A program made the translations under genes and the position numbers. Below, one piece after another: positions 1 through 5,813 of a stretch of DNA of 8,128 nt. This DNA comes from Saprospiraceae bacterium (GTDB taxonomy: Bacteria > Bacteroidota > Bacteroidia > Chitinophagales > Saprospiraceae). The first letter of the stretch is position 1. Every line of letters begins with the position of its first letter. Where the stretch lies: NCBI GenBank assembly GCA_020628755.1, contig JAHDEQ010000137.1, forward strand, positions 1 to 8,128, written 5' to 3'. The notes beneath the pieces were generated by a model. That model made no database searches and was not told the DNA's origin. It worked only from the letters and a program-made list of their open reading frames with translations.

Positions 1-2234
1 TCGGTTATAGTTACGGAATAATTTCCAGCAGGAATATTGTTTAGATTGGCTGTTGACTCGCCATTGCTCCAAGTGTAGGTATAAGGCGTATTACCTCCTG
101 TTGCTTCAAAAGCGATAGCTCCGTCTGCTTGCCCAGCACACAGTGGGTCTTGTGGAGTAGGACTAAGTACAAAACTAGGTTCGTCAACAGTAGCTTGGCC
201 ACTTACTTCACCAGGGCAAGGTCCACTGGTCATAGATACGAGTTCGTAAGTACCTTCTTCTGAAGCTGGCAACATAAAGGGCGACTCTGTAACAGTTATG
301 GGGTCTTGTTCTGTACCATTGATACTATAAACAATATCCCAAGGGCCAGGGCCAGTTAAAAGTACTTCTAAATCAGTAGTTGAACCTTGTCCACAAACAA
401 AGCCTTCGCCCGAAATAGATGCTTCGGTAGCACCAATAACAGAGATGACTGCTGTGTCCATAGCCATATTGCCACAATCATCGCTTACGGTGAGGTAGTA
501 TTCGTAAGCACCAGGTTCGTCAGGCGGCGTAAATGTCACCGACTTATTGGAGCTTGAAAAATTATCGGGGCCTGTCCATTCAAAAATATAATTAGGCGAT
601 GGATTTTCGACAGCTACATCGGGAAGTCCTCCATCTAGGATAGGCGTTATGGTAACTGGCTGGGCATTACAAAACTCCAAATCAGGGACATTGGTAATTT
701 CTATAGGTGGAGGATCTAAAATAAGGATTTCATAAAAAGGTATATCACAATTGCAAGGAACATCCAATTCCAATCGTAGATCTTCGATTCCTTCGGGTAT
801 ATTATCAAAAAAGACTTCTATTTGTTCAAAGTGAATACCTGGAGGCGGAAGTGGAGGTATGGTAATGGTTTGATTAAAACTCAAATCATAATCAGAGTTG
901 GAAGCTGTACCAGTGACTAATACAGAAATACTAAGAAACTCTTCAGCTGCTAAAGCATCTTGACGAATAAAACTAATGACTCCGAGACTATCGCCACAAT
1001 TTTCATAAATATGATTTTCGCCAGTTTCATTAAAAGCAATGTCAATATCCACTTTACCACCAGCAGAAAAACTATTGGCTTTGAGAAAAACGGCAGAGTC
1101 AAATAATTGGTCAACAGCATCTCCTACAACCATTTTGAGGTGATAGGTTTCGCAAGGCGTAACCTGACGACGCGCCGTCAAAACAGTTGTATAACCATCA
1201 TATTCTATGTCATTTTCTGCAAAAGGAGGAGCATCAATTTCAGTATTGGAACAACCAGGGTTTTCTTGAATCTGGTTTGTTGGAACATTACTCACGTAAT
1301 ATTGTGAATTAGAATTATAGTTTACATTATTAATAGATACAGGAGTTGTTGTACCAGGTACTAATGCTATATTTTCTGCTCCCATATAAGGGCCACTTAT
1401 ATCGGGACCACTAATAAAAAAGCCAAAAGCATCATTAAAAGGTGACATATAACCATTATCAGGATTGGTTGTATAGTCACAATATTCTTCGGATGCAAAA
1501 ACATATTCAAAAGAAATTTCGTCAGTTGTAGGTATAAAATCGAATTCGATTAATGCGGCATCATTTGTCGGAAAGCCTGCTAGTTGCCCAAGTTGATTAT
1601 CACCTGCTGATGGAAAACTAGGCCCTCCAGAACCTGTCAGCAAGTTAGGCCCTTGAGCAATAGAGAGAGCCCCTGTGGCCAAGATAATGCCATCTTCCAT
1701 GCCAATGGAGGTAGAACCACTTGAAAACGTACCAATAGAACCTTGTATGTTTATACTCGATTCAATAATATCAAAACAGCTACTAGAGAGGAATATATCT
1801 TTGACTAATTCCACCGCATCATTGTTAATCTCTACTTGAATAGGAGCGAGTGGCATGTGCGCATTGGATTCTAATAAACAGTCCAAACATCTAATGTTTA
1901 AGTAGGGATAGGTCATCCCTCTTTTTTTGTTCTTTTTGCTTATGTAAAGTGTGGTACATTTTTTTTGTGCTACGAAATAACCTTCTGAGTTTTTTCCATC
2001 TATATGCCAATCATAGTGTAGCTTGGGATCGAAGCGTTCATCGTACAGGGAGAGGGTATATTCGTTTCCTTTTTGTAAGCCACATATTTCTAGCTCCATA
2101 TCAGTATCGGCCATTGCGAAGTTGTGGATAATTGCATTGTTGTGCAATGCAATGGACTTTGATTCGGGAACTTGTCCCCAAGAAACATGAATACAAAAAA
2201 ATAGCAGAGTAAGAATTGTAAAGTTCGTTCGCAT
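1..2234 (-). CDS. Large secreted adhesin-like protein with choice-of-anchor L domain, Calx-beta-like, PKD-like and SprB-type repeats (N-terminal 744 codons, 3' end outside window)
   Basis: I translated the minus strand by hand from 2234 to 1: 744 codons without a stop. Residues 1-20 are a signal peptide (hydrophobic core ILTLLFFCIHV, likely cleavage SWG|Q). Residues 21-143 are a Cys-containing N-terminal region. Residues about 144-389 fit the choice-of-anchor L domain, with FEYVFASEEY at 242-251, FNDAFGFF at 266-273 and DSAVFL at 379-384. Residues about 394-497 look Calx-beta-like, 508-601 PKD-like (YYLTVSDDCG), and 602-685 form another beta-sandwich module rich in Gly, Pro and Cys. From about 686 a SprB-type repeat begins (CAGQADGAI, YTYTWSNG, LPAGNYSVTI-like ending). 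Such proteins are usually thousands of residues long and exported by the type IX system; that sorting signal would lie off the window. The start has A-rich sequence upstream (AAAAACAAATAGACAA) and no Shine-Dalgarno site. A role in adhesion or gliding is inferred from the domains only. Confidence 0.9.
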   Translation of the reverse strand, partial: MRTNFTILTLLFFCIHVSWGQVPESKSIALHNNAIIHNFAMADTDMELEICGLQKGNEYTLSLYDERFDPKLHYDWHIDGKNSEGYFVAQKKCTTLYISKKNKKRGMTYPYLNIRCLDCLLESNAHMPLAPIQVEINNDAVELVKDIFLSSSCFDIIESSINIQGSIGTFSSGSTSIGMEDGIILATGALSIAQGPNLLTGSGGPSFPSAGDNQLGQLAGFPTNDAALIEFDFIPTTDEISFEYVFASEEYCDYTTNPDNGYMSPFNDAFGFFISGPDISGPYMGAENIALVPGTTTPVSINNVNYNSNSQYYVSNVPTNQIQENPGCSNTEIDAPPFAENDIEYDGYTTVLTARRQVTPCETYHLKMVVGDAVDQLFDSAVFLKANSFSAGGKVDIDIAFNETGENHIYENCGDSLGVISFIRQDALAAEEFLSISVLVTGTASNSDYDLSFNQTITIPPLPPPGIHFEQIEVFFDNIPEGIEDLRLELDVPCNCDIPFYEILILDPPPIEITNVPDLEFCNAQPVTITPILDGGLPDVAVENPSPNYIFEWTGPDNFSSSNKSVTFTPPDEPGAYEYYLTVSDDCGNMAMDTAVISVIGATEASISGEGFVCGQGSTTDLEVLLTGPGPWDIVYSINGTEQDPITVTESPFMLPASEEGTYELVSMTSGPCPGEVSGQATVDEPSFVLSPTPQDPLCAGQADGAIAFEATGGNTPYTYTWSNGESTANLNNIPAGNYSVTIT

Positions 2235-2360
2235 TTGTCTATTTGTTTTTAATAAAAAAATATGAATGCTAGTCAAACACAGAATCTTTATAGTGTATTT
2301 GACAGAAATAAGTTGTAAGAAAAGTGGGATTTAGAGTTAGATAGGCCTTGCTGATGCATC

Positions 2361-2388
2361 ACAAGTTAGTAAATATTTACTTTCTTGT
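2361..2388. promoter_or_regulatory. 28-bp imperfect palindrome between ferredoxin and adhesin genes
   Basis: A perfect 14-bp palindrome, AGTAAATATTTACT (2368-2381), is flanked symmetrically by ACAAG (2361-2365) and CTTGT (2384-2388), with only the TT/TT positions unpaired: 12 of 14 half-site positions match. It lies 127-154 bp upstream of the adhesin start and 59-86 bp past the ferredoxin stop. No T-tract follows on the minus strand and the stem is AT-rich, so an operator-like binding site is more plausible than a terminator. No regulator is identified. Confidence 0.35.
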
Positions 2389-2446
2389 AAAATTTAGGTC
2401 AAGGAATTTGGTGGTAATGCCTAGTTTTTGACGTGATTTTGTTGGT

Positions 2447-2764
2447 TTATTCTCCAACGGGCGCAAGTTTTAGGACAAGGCCTTCTAGTTCGTCTGTGAT
2501 GCGGAGTTGGCAACCCAAACGAGAGTTGTCTTCTACAAAAAAGGCTTGGTCGAGCATATCTTCCTCATCATCGGACGGCTCGGGCAAGTCGTGGTCGCTT
2601 TGAATATAGCAATGGCAGGTGGAACACAGTGCCATACCACCACAAGTACCTTCGACGGGTAGCTCATAAGCTTTGCACACTTCCATGATATTCATATTCA
2701 TATCAGTAGGAGCTTCTAATTCGTGCGCTTTATCTTCTCGGTCTATTACAGTTATCTTTATCAT
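2447..2764 (-). CDS. 2Fe-2S ferredoxin, adrenodoxin/ISC type
   Basis: A 105-residue cytoplasmic electron carrier, the usual length for this family. The [2Fe-2S] ligands are visible as C41, C47, C50 and C85 in the spacing C-x5-C-x2-C-x34-C. The motif GTCGGMALCSTC and the C-terminal NSRLGCQL are characteristic of the adrenodoxin/Isc-Fdx branch, as opposed to plant-type ferredoxins (C-x4-C-x2-C). An acidic stretch around residues 57-69 fits a docking surface for a reductase or a P450- or ISC-type partner. The gene stands alone: it is divergent from the ketoacyl synthase and about 210 bp upstream of the adhesin gene on the same strand, and no isc or suf genes are visible. A good Bacteroidota promoter precedes it. 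The physiological partner cannot be told from the sequence. Confidence 0.92.
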   Translation of the reverse strand: MIKITVIDREDKAHELEAPTDMNMNIMEVCKAYELPVEGTCGGMALCSTCHCYIQSDHDLPEPSDDEEDMLDQAFFVEDNSRLGCQLRITDELEGLVLKLAPVGE

Positions 2765-2805
2765 TTAAAAACGTATTCGAGTTTTATGATATAAAAGTAT
2801 CACAA

Positions 2806-2836
2806 CAAAAGTATGATTTAGAACAAAACAATTCAA
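2806..2836 (-). promoter_or_regulatory. Predicted Bacteroidota-type promoter of the ferredoxin gene
   Basis: On the minus strand, TTG (2836-2834) is followed after 20 bases by TACTTTTG (2813-2806). This fits the Bacteroidota housekeeping consensus TTG-N17-23-TAnnTTTG. Transcription would begin near 2800, giving a leader of about 35 nt before the ATG at 2764. Confidence 0.5.
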
Positions 2837-2889
2837 GTATTCTTTTAGTTGAAAAACTTGTTATACGAATTAATTGAGCCAATTTTATC

Positions 2890-2897
2890 TAGCTTTG
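2890..2897 (+). promoter_or_regulatory. Possible -7 element upstream of the ketoacyl synthase gene
   Basis: TAGCTTTG matches TAnnTTTG exactly and sits 65-72 bp upstream of the ATG at 2962. No TTG lies at the expected 17-23 bp spacing upstream, so only half of the promoter is supported. The identical octamer precedes the small secreted protein gene on the other strand (5797-5790). Confidence 0.3.
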
Positions 2898-2961
2898 CCA
2901 AGAAATTACTTAATTTGCGTAAGTTTTTTCCCATAGATTGATAAAAAAACCAATTAAGAAT

Positions 2962-4026
2962 ATGATACGCACAAAATTAGCTGGCATAGGATATTATGTT
3001 CCTGAAAAAGTGGTCACAAATCACGACCTCACAAAAGTAATGGATACTTCTGACGAATGGATTCAGGAACGTACGGGTATCAAAGAAAGACGCTATGCTA
3101 CAAAACACAAAGAAACAACATCTTCTCTAGGAGCAAGAGCTGCAGAAATTGCTATCGAAAGAGCAGGTATTAGCAAAGAAGATATTGATTTTATCATCTT
3201 TGCTACGCTTAGTCCCGATTATTATTTCCCTGGTAGTGGCGTGCTTTTACAACGCGAATTGGGCATAACCAAAACCGAAATTGGCGCACTAGATATTCGC
3301 AATCAGTGTTCTGGTTTTATTTATGGCCTTTCTATAGCTGACCAATTTATCAAAACTGGAATGTATAAAAACATCTTGCTTGTTGGTGCTGAAATGCATT
3401 CTTCAGGCTTAGATTTTTCAACGAGAGGGCGTAATGTAACGGTTATTTTTGGAGATGGTGCGGGTGCAGCAGTGCTGCAACCTACGGAGGAGGACAAGGG
3501 CGTTCTGACTACCAAATTGCATTCGGACGGTACTTATGCCGAAAAACTGGCTTACTTTAATCCTGGAGCGCATGGCGGTTATCATTTTGATAAAATGGGC
3601 GAGGAGATAGATTTTGGATATTCGGATGCCGAATTTGGTGAAATGTTTCTTAACCAACACATGATGGACAATGCTCAAACCTATCCTGTGATGGAAGGAA
3701 AATTTGTGTTTAAACTCGCGGTGACAAAATTTCCTGAAGTGATTATGGAAGCTTTGACAGAAGTGGGTAAAACGCCTTCGGATATAAATATGTTGATACC
3801 GCACCAAGCCAATTTGCGCATTGCGCAATTTGTGCAACGCTTACTCAAATTGGAAGACCATCAGGTTTATAATAATATTCAGAAATATGGCAATACAACG
3901 GCTGCTTCTATTCCGATTGCGCTTTGCGAAGCATGGGAACAAGGCAAAATCAAAGAGGGTGACCTTGTTTGTTTGGCTGCTTTTGGTAGTGGCTTTACCT
4001 GGGGTTCGGCCTTGATACGTTGGTAA
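2962..4026 (+). CDS. fabH: Beta-ketoacyl-ACP synthase III (FabH family)
   Basis: The enzyme condenses an acyl-CoA primer with malonyl-ACP to start fatty-acid synthesis in the cytoplasm. I chose the ATG at 2962 (MIRTKLAGIGYYVPEK), which matches the usual FabH N-terminus and gives 354 residues. An in-frame TTG at 2938 would add eight lysine-rich residues with no family support. Visible motifs are DEWIQERTGIKERR (31-44), the nucleophile C116 in NQCSGF, H281 in IPHQANLR, N311 in YGNTTAASIP, and the C-terminal FGSGFTWGSALIRW: the complete Cys-His-Asn triad. It is about 30 residues longer than typical FabH (about 317-335), the excess lying near residues 205-242, rich in Gly, Phe, Asp and Met. The gene is monocistronic by appearance, with a hairpin terminator after it. 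A FabH paralogue using another primer, or making another ketoacyl product, cannot be excluded. Confidence 0.85.
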   Translation: MIRTKLAGIGYYVPEKVVTNHDLTKVMDTSDEWIQERTGIKERRYATKHKETTSSLGARAAEIAIERAGISKEDIDFIIFATLSPDYYFPGSGVLLQRELGITKTEIGALDIRNQCSGFIYGLSIADQFIKTGMYKNILLVGAEMHSSGLDFSTRGRNVTVIFGDGAGAAVLQPTEEDKGVLTTKLHSDGTYAEKLAYFNPGAHGGYHFDKMGEEIDFGYSDAEFGEMFLNQHMMDNAQTYPVMEGKFVFKLAVTKFPEVIMEALTEVGKTPSDINMLIPHQANLRIAQFVQRLLKLEDHQVYNNIQKYGNTTAASIPIALCEAWEQGKIKEGDLVCLAAFGSGFTWGSALIRW

Positions 4027-4045
4027 AAAAAATAGAAATATATCG

Positions 4046-4084
4046 AAAAAGGAAGTAAGTACAACTTGTTTCCTTTTTTATTTT
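4046..4084 (+). terminator. Hairpin terminator after the ketoacyl synthase gene
   Basis: AAAAAGGAA (4046-4054) pairs with TTCCTTTTT (4070-4078). The stem continues through two G-T wobbles into AAGT/ACTT (4057-4060 with 4064-4067) and closes on the loop ACA, for a 15-bp stem. It begins 20 bp past the stop codon and is followed by a T-rich tail (TATTTT), as in an intrinsic terminator. Confidence 0.7.
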
Positions 4085-4124
4085 GAACAAACCATCTTTT
4101 AAAAGGTTATTCAAATAAAAATTT

Positions 4125-4613
4125 ATGTCAAAATCTATCCATCAATTTACGGTCAATGATATTCAAGGCAAGGAAGTTTCCTTAGATGAATATAAAGGCA
4201 AGGCTTTGCTTATTGTCAATACGGCTTCTCAATGCGGCTTTACGCCACAATTGGAAGACATGACCGATTTGTACCGAGAATACAAAGATAAAGGTCTCGA
4301 AATTCTAGCTTTTCCGTCCAATGATTTTATGGGGCAAGAGCCTTTGGATGGCGAGGCCATCCAACAGTTTTGCCAATTGAAATACGAGGCAGAATATCCG
4401 ATTTTTGAAAAAATTCATGTCAAAGGTGAAGATGCACATCCACTTTTTCAGTTCCTTTCGGATAAAAAACAAAATGGCGCTGTCAATTCCACTCCAAAGT
4501 GGAATTTCCATAAATATTTGGTCAATAAAGACGGCGAAGTCGTAGATTATTACCTCTCCCTCACCAAGCCCAATTCCAAAAAAATTAAACGAGCAATAGA
4601 GAAGATTCTTTAA
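4125..4613 (+). CDS. Glutathione peroxidase family protein (Cys-type thiol peroxidase)
   Basis: A 162-residue thioredoxin-fold peroxidase of the GPx/BtuE family at full length, which reduces hydrogen peroxide or organic hydroperoxides using thiols. The catalytic tetrad is visible as C37 (NTASQCGFTPQ, Cys in place of selenocysteine), Q71 (GQEP), W126 and N127 (PKWNF). C83 in QFCQLKYEAEYPIFEK is at the position of the resolving Cys of two-Cys enzymes, suggesting thioredoxin as reductant. The common FPCNQF motif is FPSNDF here (63-68), so its Cys is replaced by Ser. No signal peptide is seen, so it is probably cytoplasmic. The bacillithiol synthesis gene bshB1 follows on the same strand after a 95-bp gap occupied by an inverted repeat; use of bacillithiol as a cofactor is only an inference. 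A C-terminal KKIKRAIEKIL helix closes the fold as expected. Confidence 0.92.
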   Translation: MSKSIHQFTVNDIQGKEVSLDEYKGKALLIVNTASQCGFTPQLEDMTDLYREYKDKGLEILAFPSNDFMGQEPLDGEAIQQFCQLKYEAEYPIFEKIHVKGEDAHPLFQFLSDKKQNGAVNSTPKWNFHKYLVNKDGEVVDYYLSLTKPNSKKIKRAIEKIL

Positions 4614-4614
4614 A

Positions 4615-4703
4615 ACGTGTTCGAGTGTTCAAGTATTCACGTGTTCAAGTTCAAAGCTTGCAATGTAACGTGAATACTTGAACACCTGAACACTCGAACA
4701 CGT
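4615..4703. repeat. Octamer-built inverted repeat filling the gpx-bshB1 gap
   Basis: The left arm reads in 8-bp steps ACGTGTTC, GAGTGTTC, AAGTATTC, ACGTGTTC (4615-4646). The right arm, read on the other strand from 4703, is ACGTGTTC, GAGTGTTC, AGGTGTTC, AAGTATTC, ACGT (to 4668). The outer 17 bp (4615-4631 with 4687-4703) pair perfectly, and a further 11 bp (4632-4642 with 4668-4678) pair after one extra octamer on the right. The 25-bp centre is 4643-4667. The array starts one base after the peroxidase stop codon and ends 5 bp before the bshB1 ATG, so any transcript across both genes would carry a long hairpin next to the bshB1 start. It belongs with the array at 7257-7355. Confidence 0.85.
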
Positions 4704-4708
4704 AAAAT

Positions 4709-5437
4709 ATGAAAGTTAACATTCTGGCCATTGGGGTGCATCCTGATGATGTGGAGTTGAGTGCGAGTGGTACTTTGCTCAAACATATAGATTTGGGTTA
4801 CAAAGTGGCTTTGCTTGACCTTACACGGGGCGAATTGGGAACACGAGGTACAGCAGATTTACGAGACCAAGAGGCTGCCGATTCTGCTCGATTAATGGGA
4901 GCTTTGGGACGAGATAATGCAGGTTTAAAAGATGGATTTTTTTCGCATAATGAGGAAAGCCTTCGAGCTATTATTCCCTACATTCGTAAATATCAACCTG
5001 ATATCGTTTTGGCCAATGCTTTATCTGACCGTCACCCTGATCATGGTCGGGCGGCTCAACTGATTTCGGATGCTTGTTTTTTGTCGGGTTTAGTAAAGAT
5101 TGAAACGGAATTGGAATGTGTAAAACAAGATAAATGGCGACCTAAAGCCGTTTATCATTATATACAAGACCACCAATTGCATCCTGATTTTGTGGTGGAT
5201 ATTTCGCCTTATATCGAAAAGAAAATGGAATTGATTTTGAGTTTTAAATCGCAATTTCACAATCCCAAAGTCAAGGGATTTGAACAAGAGTTGAATACGC
5301 CCATTTCGGGCAAAGATTTTATGGATTTCATGAAAGCCAAGTCTCGTGTTTTTGGACGTTATGGCGGCTATGAATTTGGCGAGGGCTTTAACTTGGCTCG
5401 CCCGAGTGGCGTGAGAGATTTGTTTGATTTGGATTAA
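4709..5437 (+). CDS. bshB1: Bacillithiol biosynthesis deacetylase BshB1
   Basis: The enzyme removes the acetyl group from GlcNAc-malate, the second step of bacillithiol synthesis after BshA and before BshC. The 242-residue length and LmbE/PIG-L fold fit. The metal-binding motif HPDD is at 11-14 (H11 and D14 as expected zinc ligands, D13 as catalytic base), and the third ligand H112 is in RHPDHGRA (108-115). The GELGTRGT segment (41-48), SFKSQFHN in the C-terminal third and the ending FGRYGGYEFGEGF are features I recognise from BshB1 proteins of Bacteroidota and Bacilli. The start at 4709 is set by the conserved MKVNILAIGVHPDD opening and by an AAAAT leader squeezed between the inverted repeat and the ATG. 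Its stop codon overlaps that of the convergent small gene. bshA and bshC are not in the window. Confidence 0.93.
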   Translation: MKVNILAIGVHPDDVELSASGTLLKHIDLGYKVALLDLTRGELGTRGTADLRDQEAADSARLMGALGRDNAGLKDGFFSHNEESLRAIIPYIRKYQPDIVLANALSDRHPDHGRAAQLISDACFLSGLVKIETELECVKQDKWRPKAVYHYIQDHQLHPDFVVDISPYIEKKMELILSFKSQFHNPKVKGFEQELNTPISGKDFMDFMKAKSRVFGRYGGYEFGEGFNLARPSGVRDLFDLD

Positions 5438-5760
5438 TAACTATCTCGTTTTCCTTCCAACCAATCCACATAATCTACACTTCCTAAGCGAAACTTGATG
5501 GGCATTTTCGTAGCTTTTTCTAATTGTACTTCTACCTTACAGAAAAAAGCGAGGTCTTTGTAAGCATATGCTTTTGGAGAACTTATAGAAGGTCTTGCTT
5601 TAAAAACTTCATTTAAACTTGGTGGTTGAGGGCTCGACAAAAGCGATTCTTTTTCTGCGGTAGCAGAAAAAATGGACACTTGCGCTGTTTGCAAACCTAT
5701 CTGTGCAAATAAGCAGTTTACACAAAAAACCATCATTCCAATCAATATTATTTTATGCAT
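5434..5760 (-). CDS. Small secreted protein of unknown function
   Basis: A 108-residue protein with a clear signal peptide: MHKIILIGMMVFCVNCLFA, likely cleaved before Q20 (LFA|Q). The mature part of about 89 residues begins with a Ser/Pro-rich, probably flexible stretch (about 28-62). It ends in a compact segment with FFCKVEVQLEKATKMPIKFRL and VDYVDWLEGK that looks conserved; I have the impression of similar endings in other short Bacteroidota proteins, but I cannot name a family. One Cys (in FFCK) remains after cleavage. The start at 5760 is supported by the signal peptide and by a -7-like element 30 bp upstream. The gene is convergent with bshB1, the two stop codons overlapping within TTAATAA. 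It lies downstream of rlmL on the same strand, separated by the structured element at 5814-6050. Periplasmic or outer-membrane location is inferred. Confidence 0.7.
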   Translation of the reverse strand: MHKIILIGMMVFCVNCLFAQIGLQTAQVSIFSATAEKESLLSSPQPPSLNEVFKARPSISSPKAYAYKDLAFFCKVEVQLEKATKMPIKFRLGSVDYVDWLEGKRDSY

Positions 5761-5789
5761 AGTTTGTGTGATTTTGACTTGATCTACTA

Positions 5790-5797
5790 CAAAGCTA
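5790..5797 (-). promoter_or_regulatory. Possible -7 element of the small secreted protein gene
   Basis: The minus strand reads TAGCTTTG at 5797-5790, an exact TAnnTTTG match 30-37 bp upstream of the ATG at 5760. No TTG lies at the usual upstream spacing. That region (5814-5830) is instead the terminal repeat of the neighbouring structured element, so its insertion may have replaced the -33 region. Confidence 0.3.
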
Positions 5798-5813
5798 GAT
5801 CTGCCTCCCTACT

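Noticed and set aside
1107..1307. Open frame of 66 codons on the plus strand
   Set aside because: It lies inside the continuous minus-strand adhesin frame, whose domain motifs are unbroken across it; the plus-strand product has no recognisable features.
1949..2131. Open frame of 60 codons on the plus strand
   Set aside because: Antisense to the N-terminal part of the adhesin gene, with no motif or leader of its own.
2235..2300. Promoter of the adhesin gene (TGTGTTTG near 2280)
   Set aside because: It deviates from TAnnTTTG at the second base and has no TTG at proper spacing, so no promoter could be called with confidence.
2938..2961. Upstream TTG start adding eight residues to the FabH protein
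   Set aside because: The ATG at 2962 begins exactly at the family's conserved N-terminus and has A-rich sequence upstream; the extra lysine-rich residues have no family support.
3418..3837. Open frame of 139 codons antisense to fabH
   Set aside because: It mirrors conserved catalytic sequence on the other strand; the product is His/Arg-rich and lacks a plausible domain or start context.
4090..4110. CTTTTAAAAG palindrome before the peroxidase gene as an operator
   Set aside because: Short, AT-rich and without extended symmetry; expected by chance in such sequence.
4636..4645. CACGTG hexamer as a stand-alone regulatory site
   Set aside because: It is a by-product of two adjoining octamers (ending in C and starting with ACGTG) and needs no separate explanation.
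4615..4703. CRISPR-like array
   Set aside because: The units are 8 bp, adjacent and inverted around a centre, with no spacers of regular length and no cas genes in the window.
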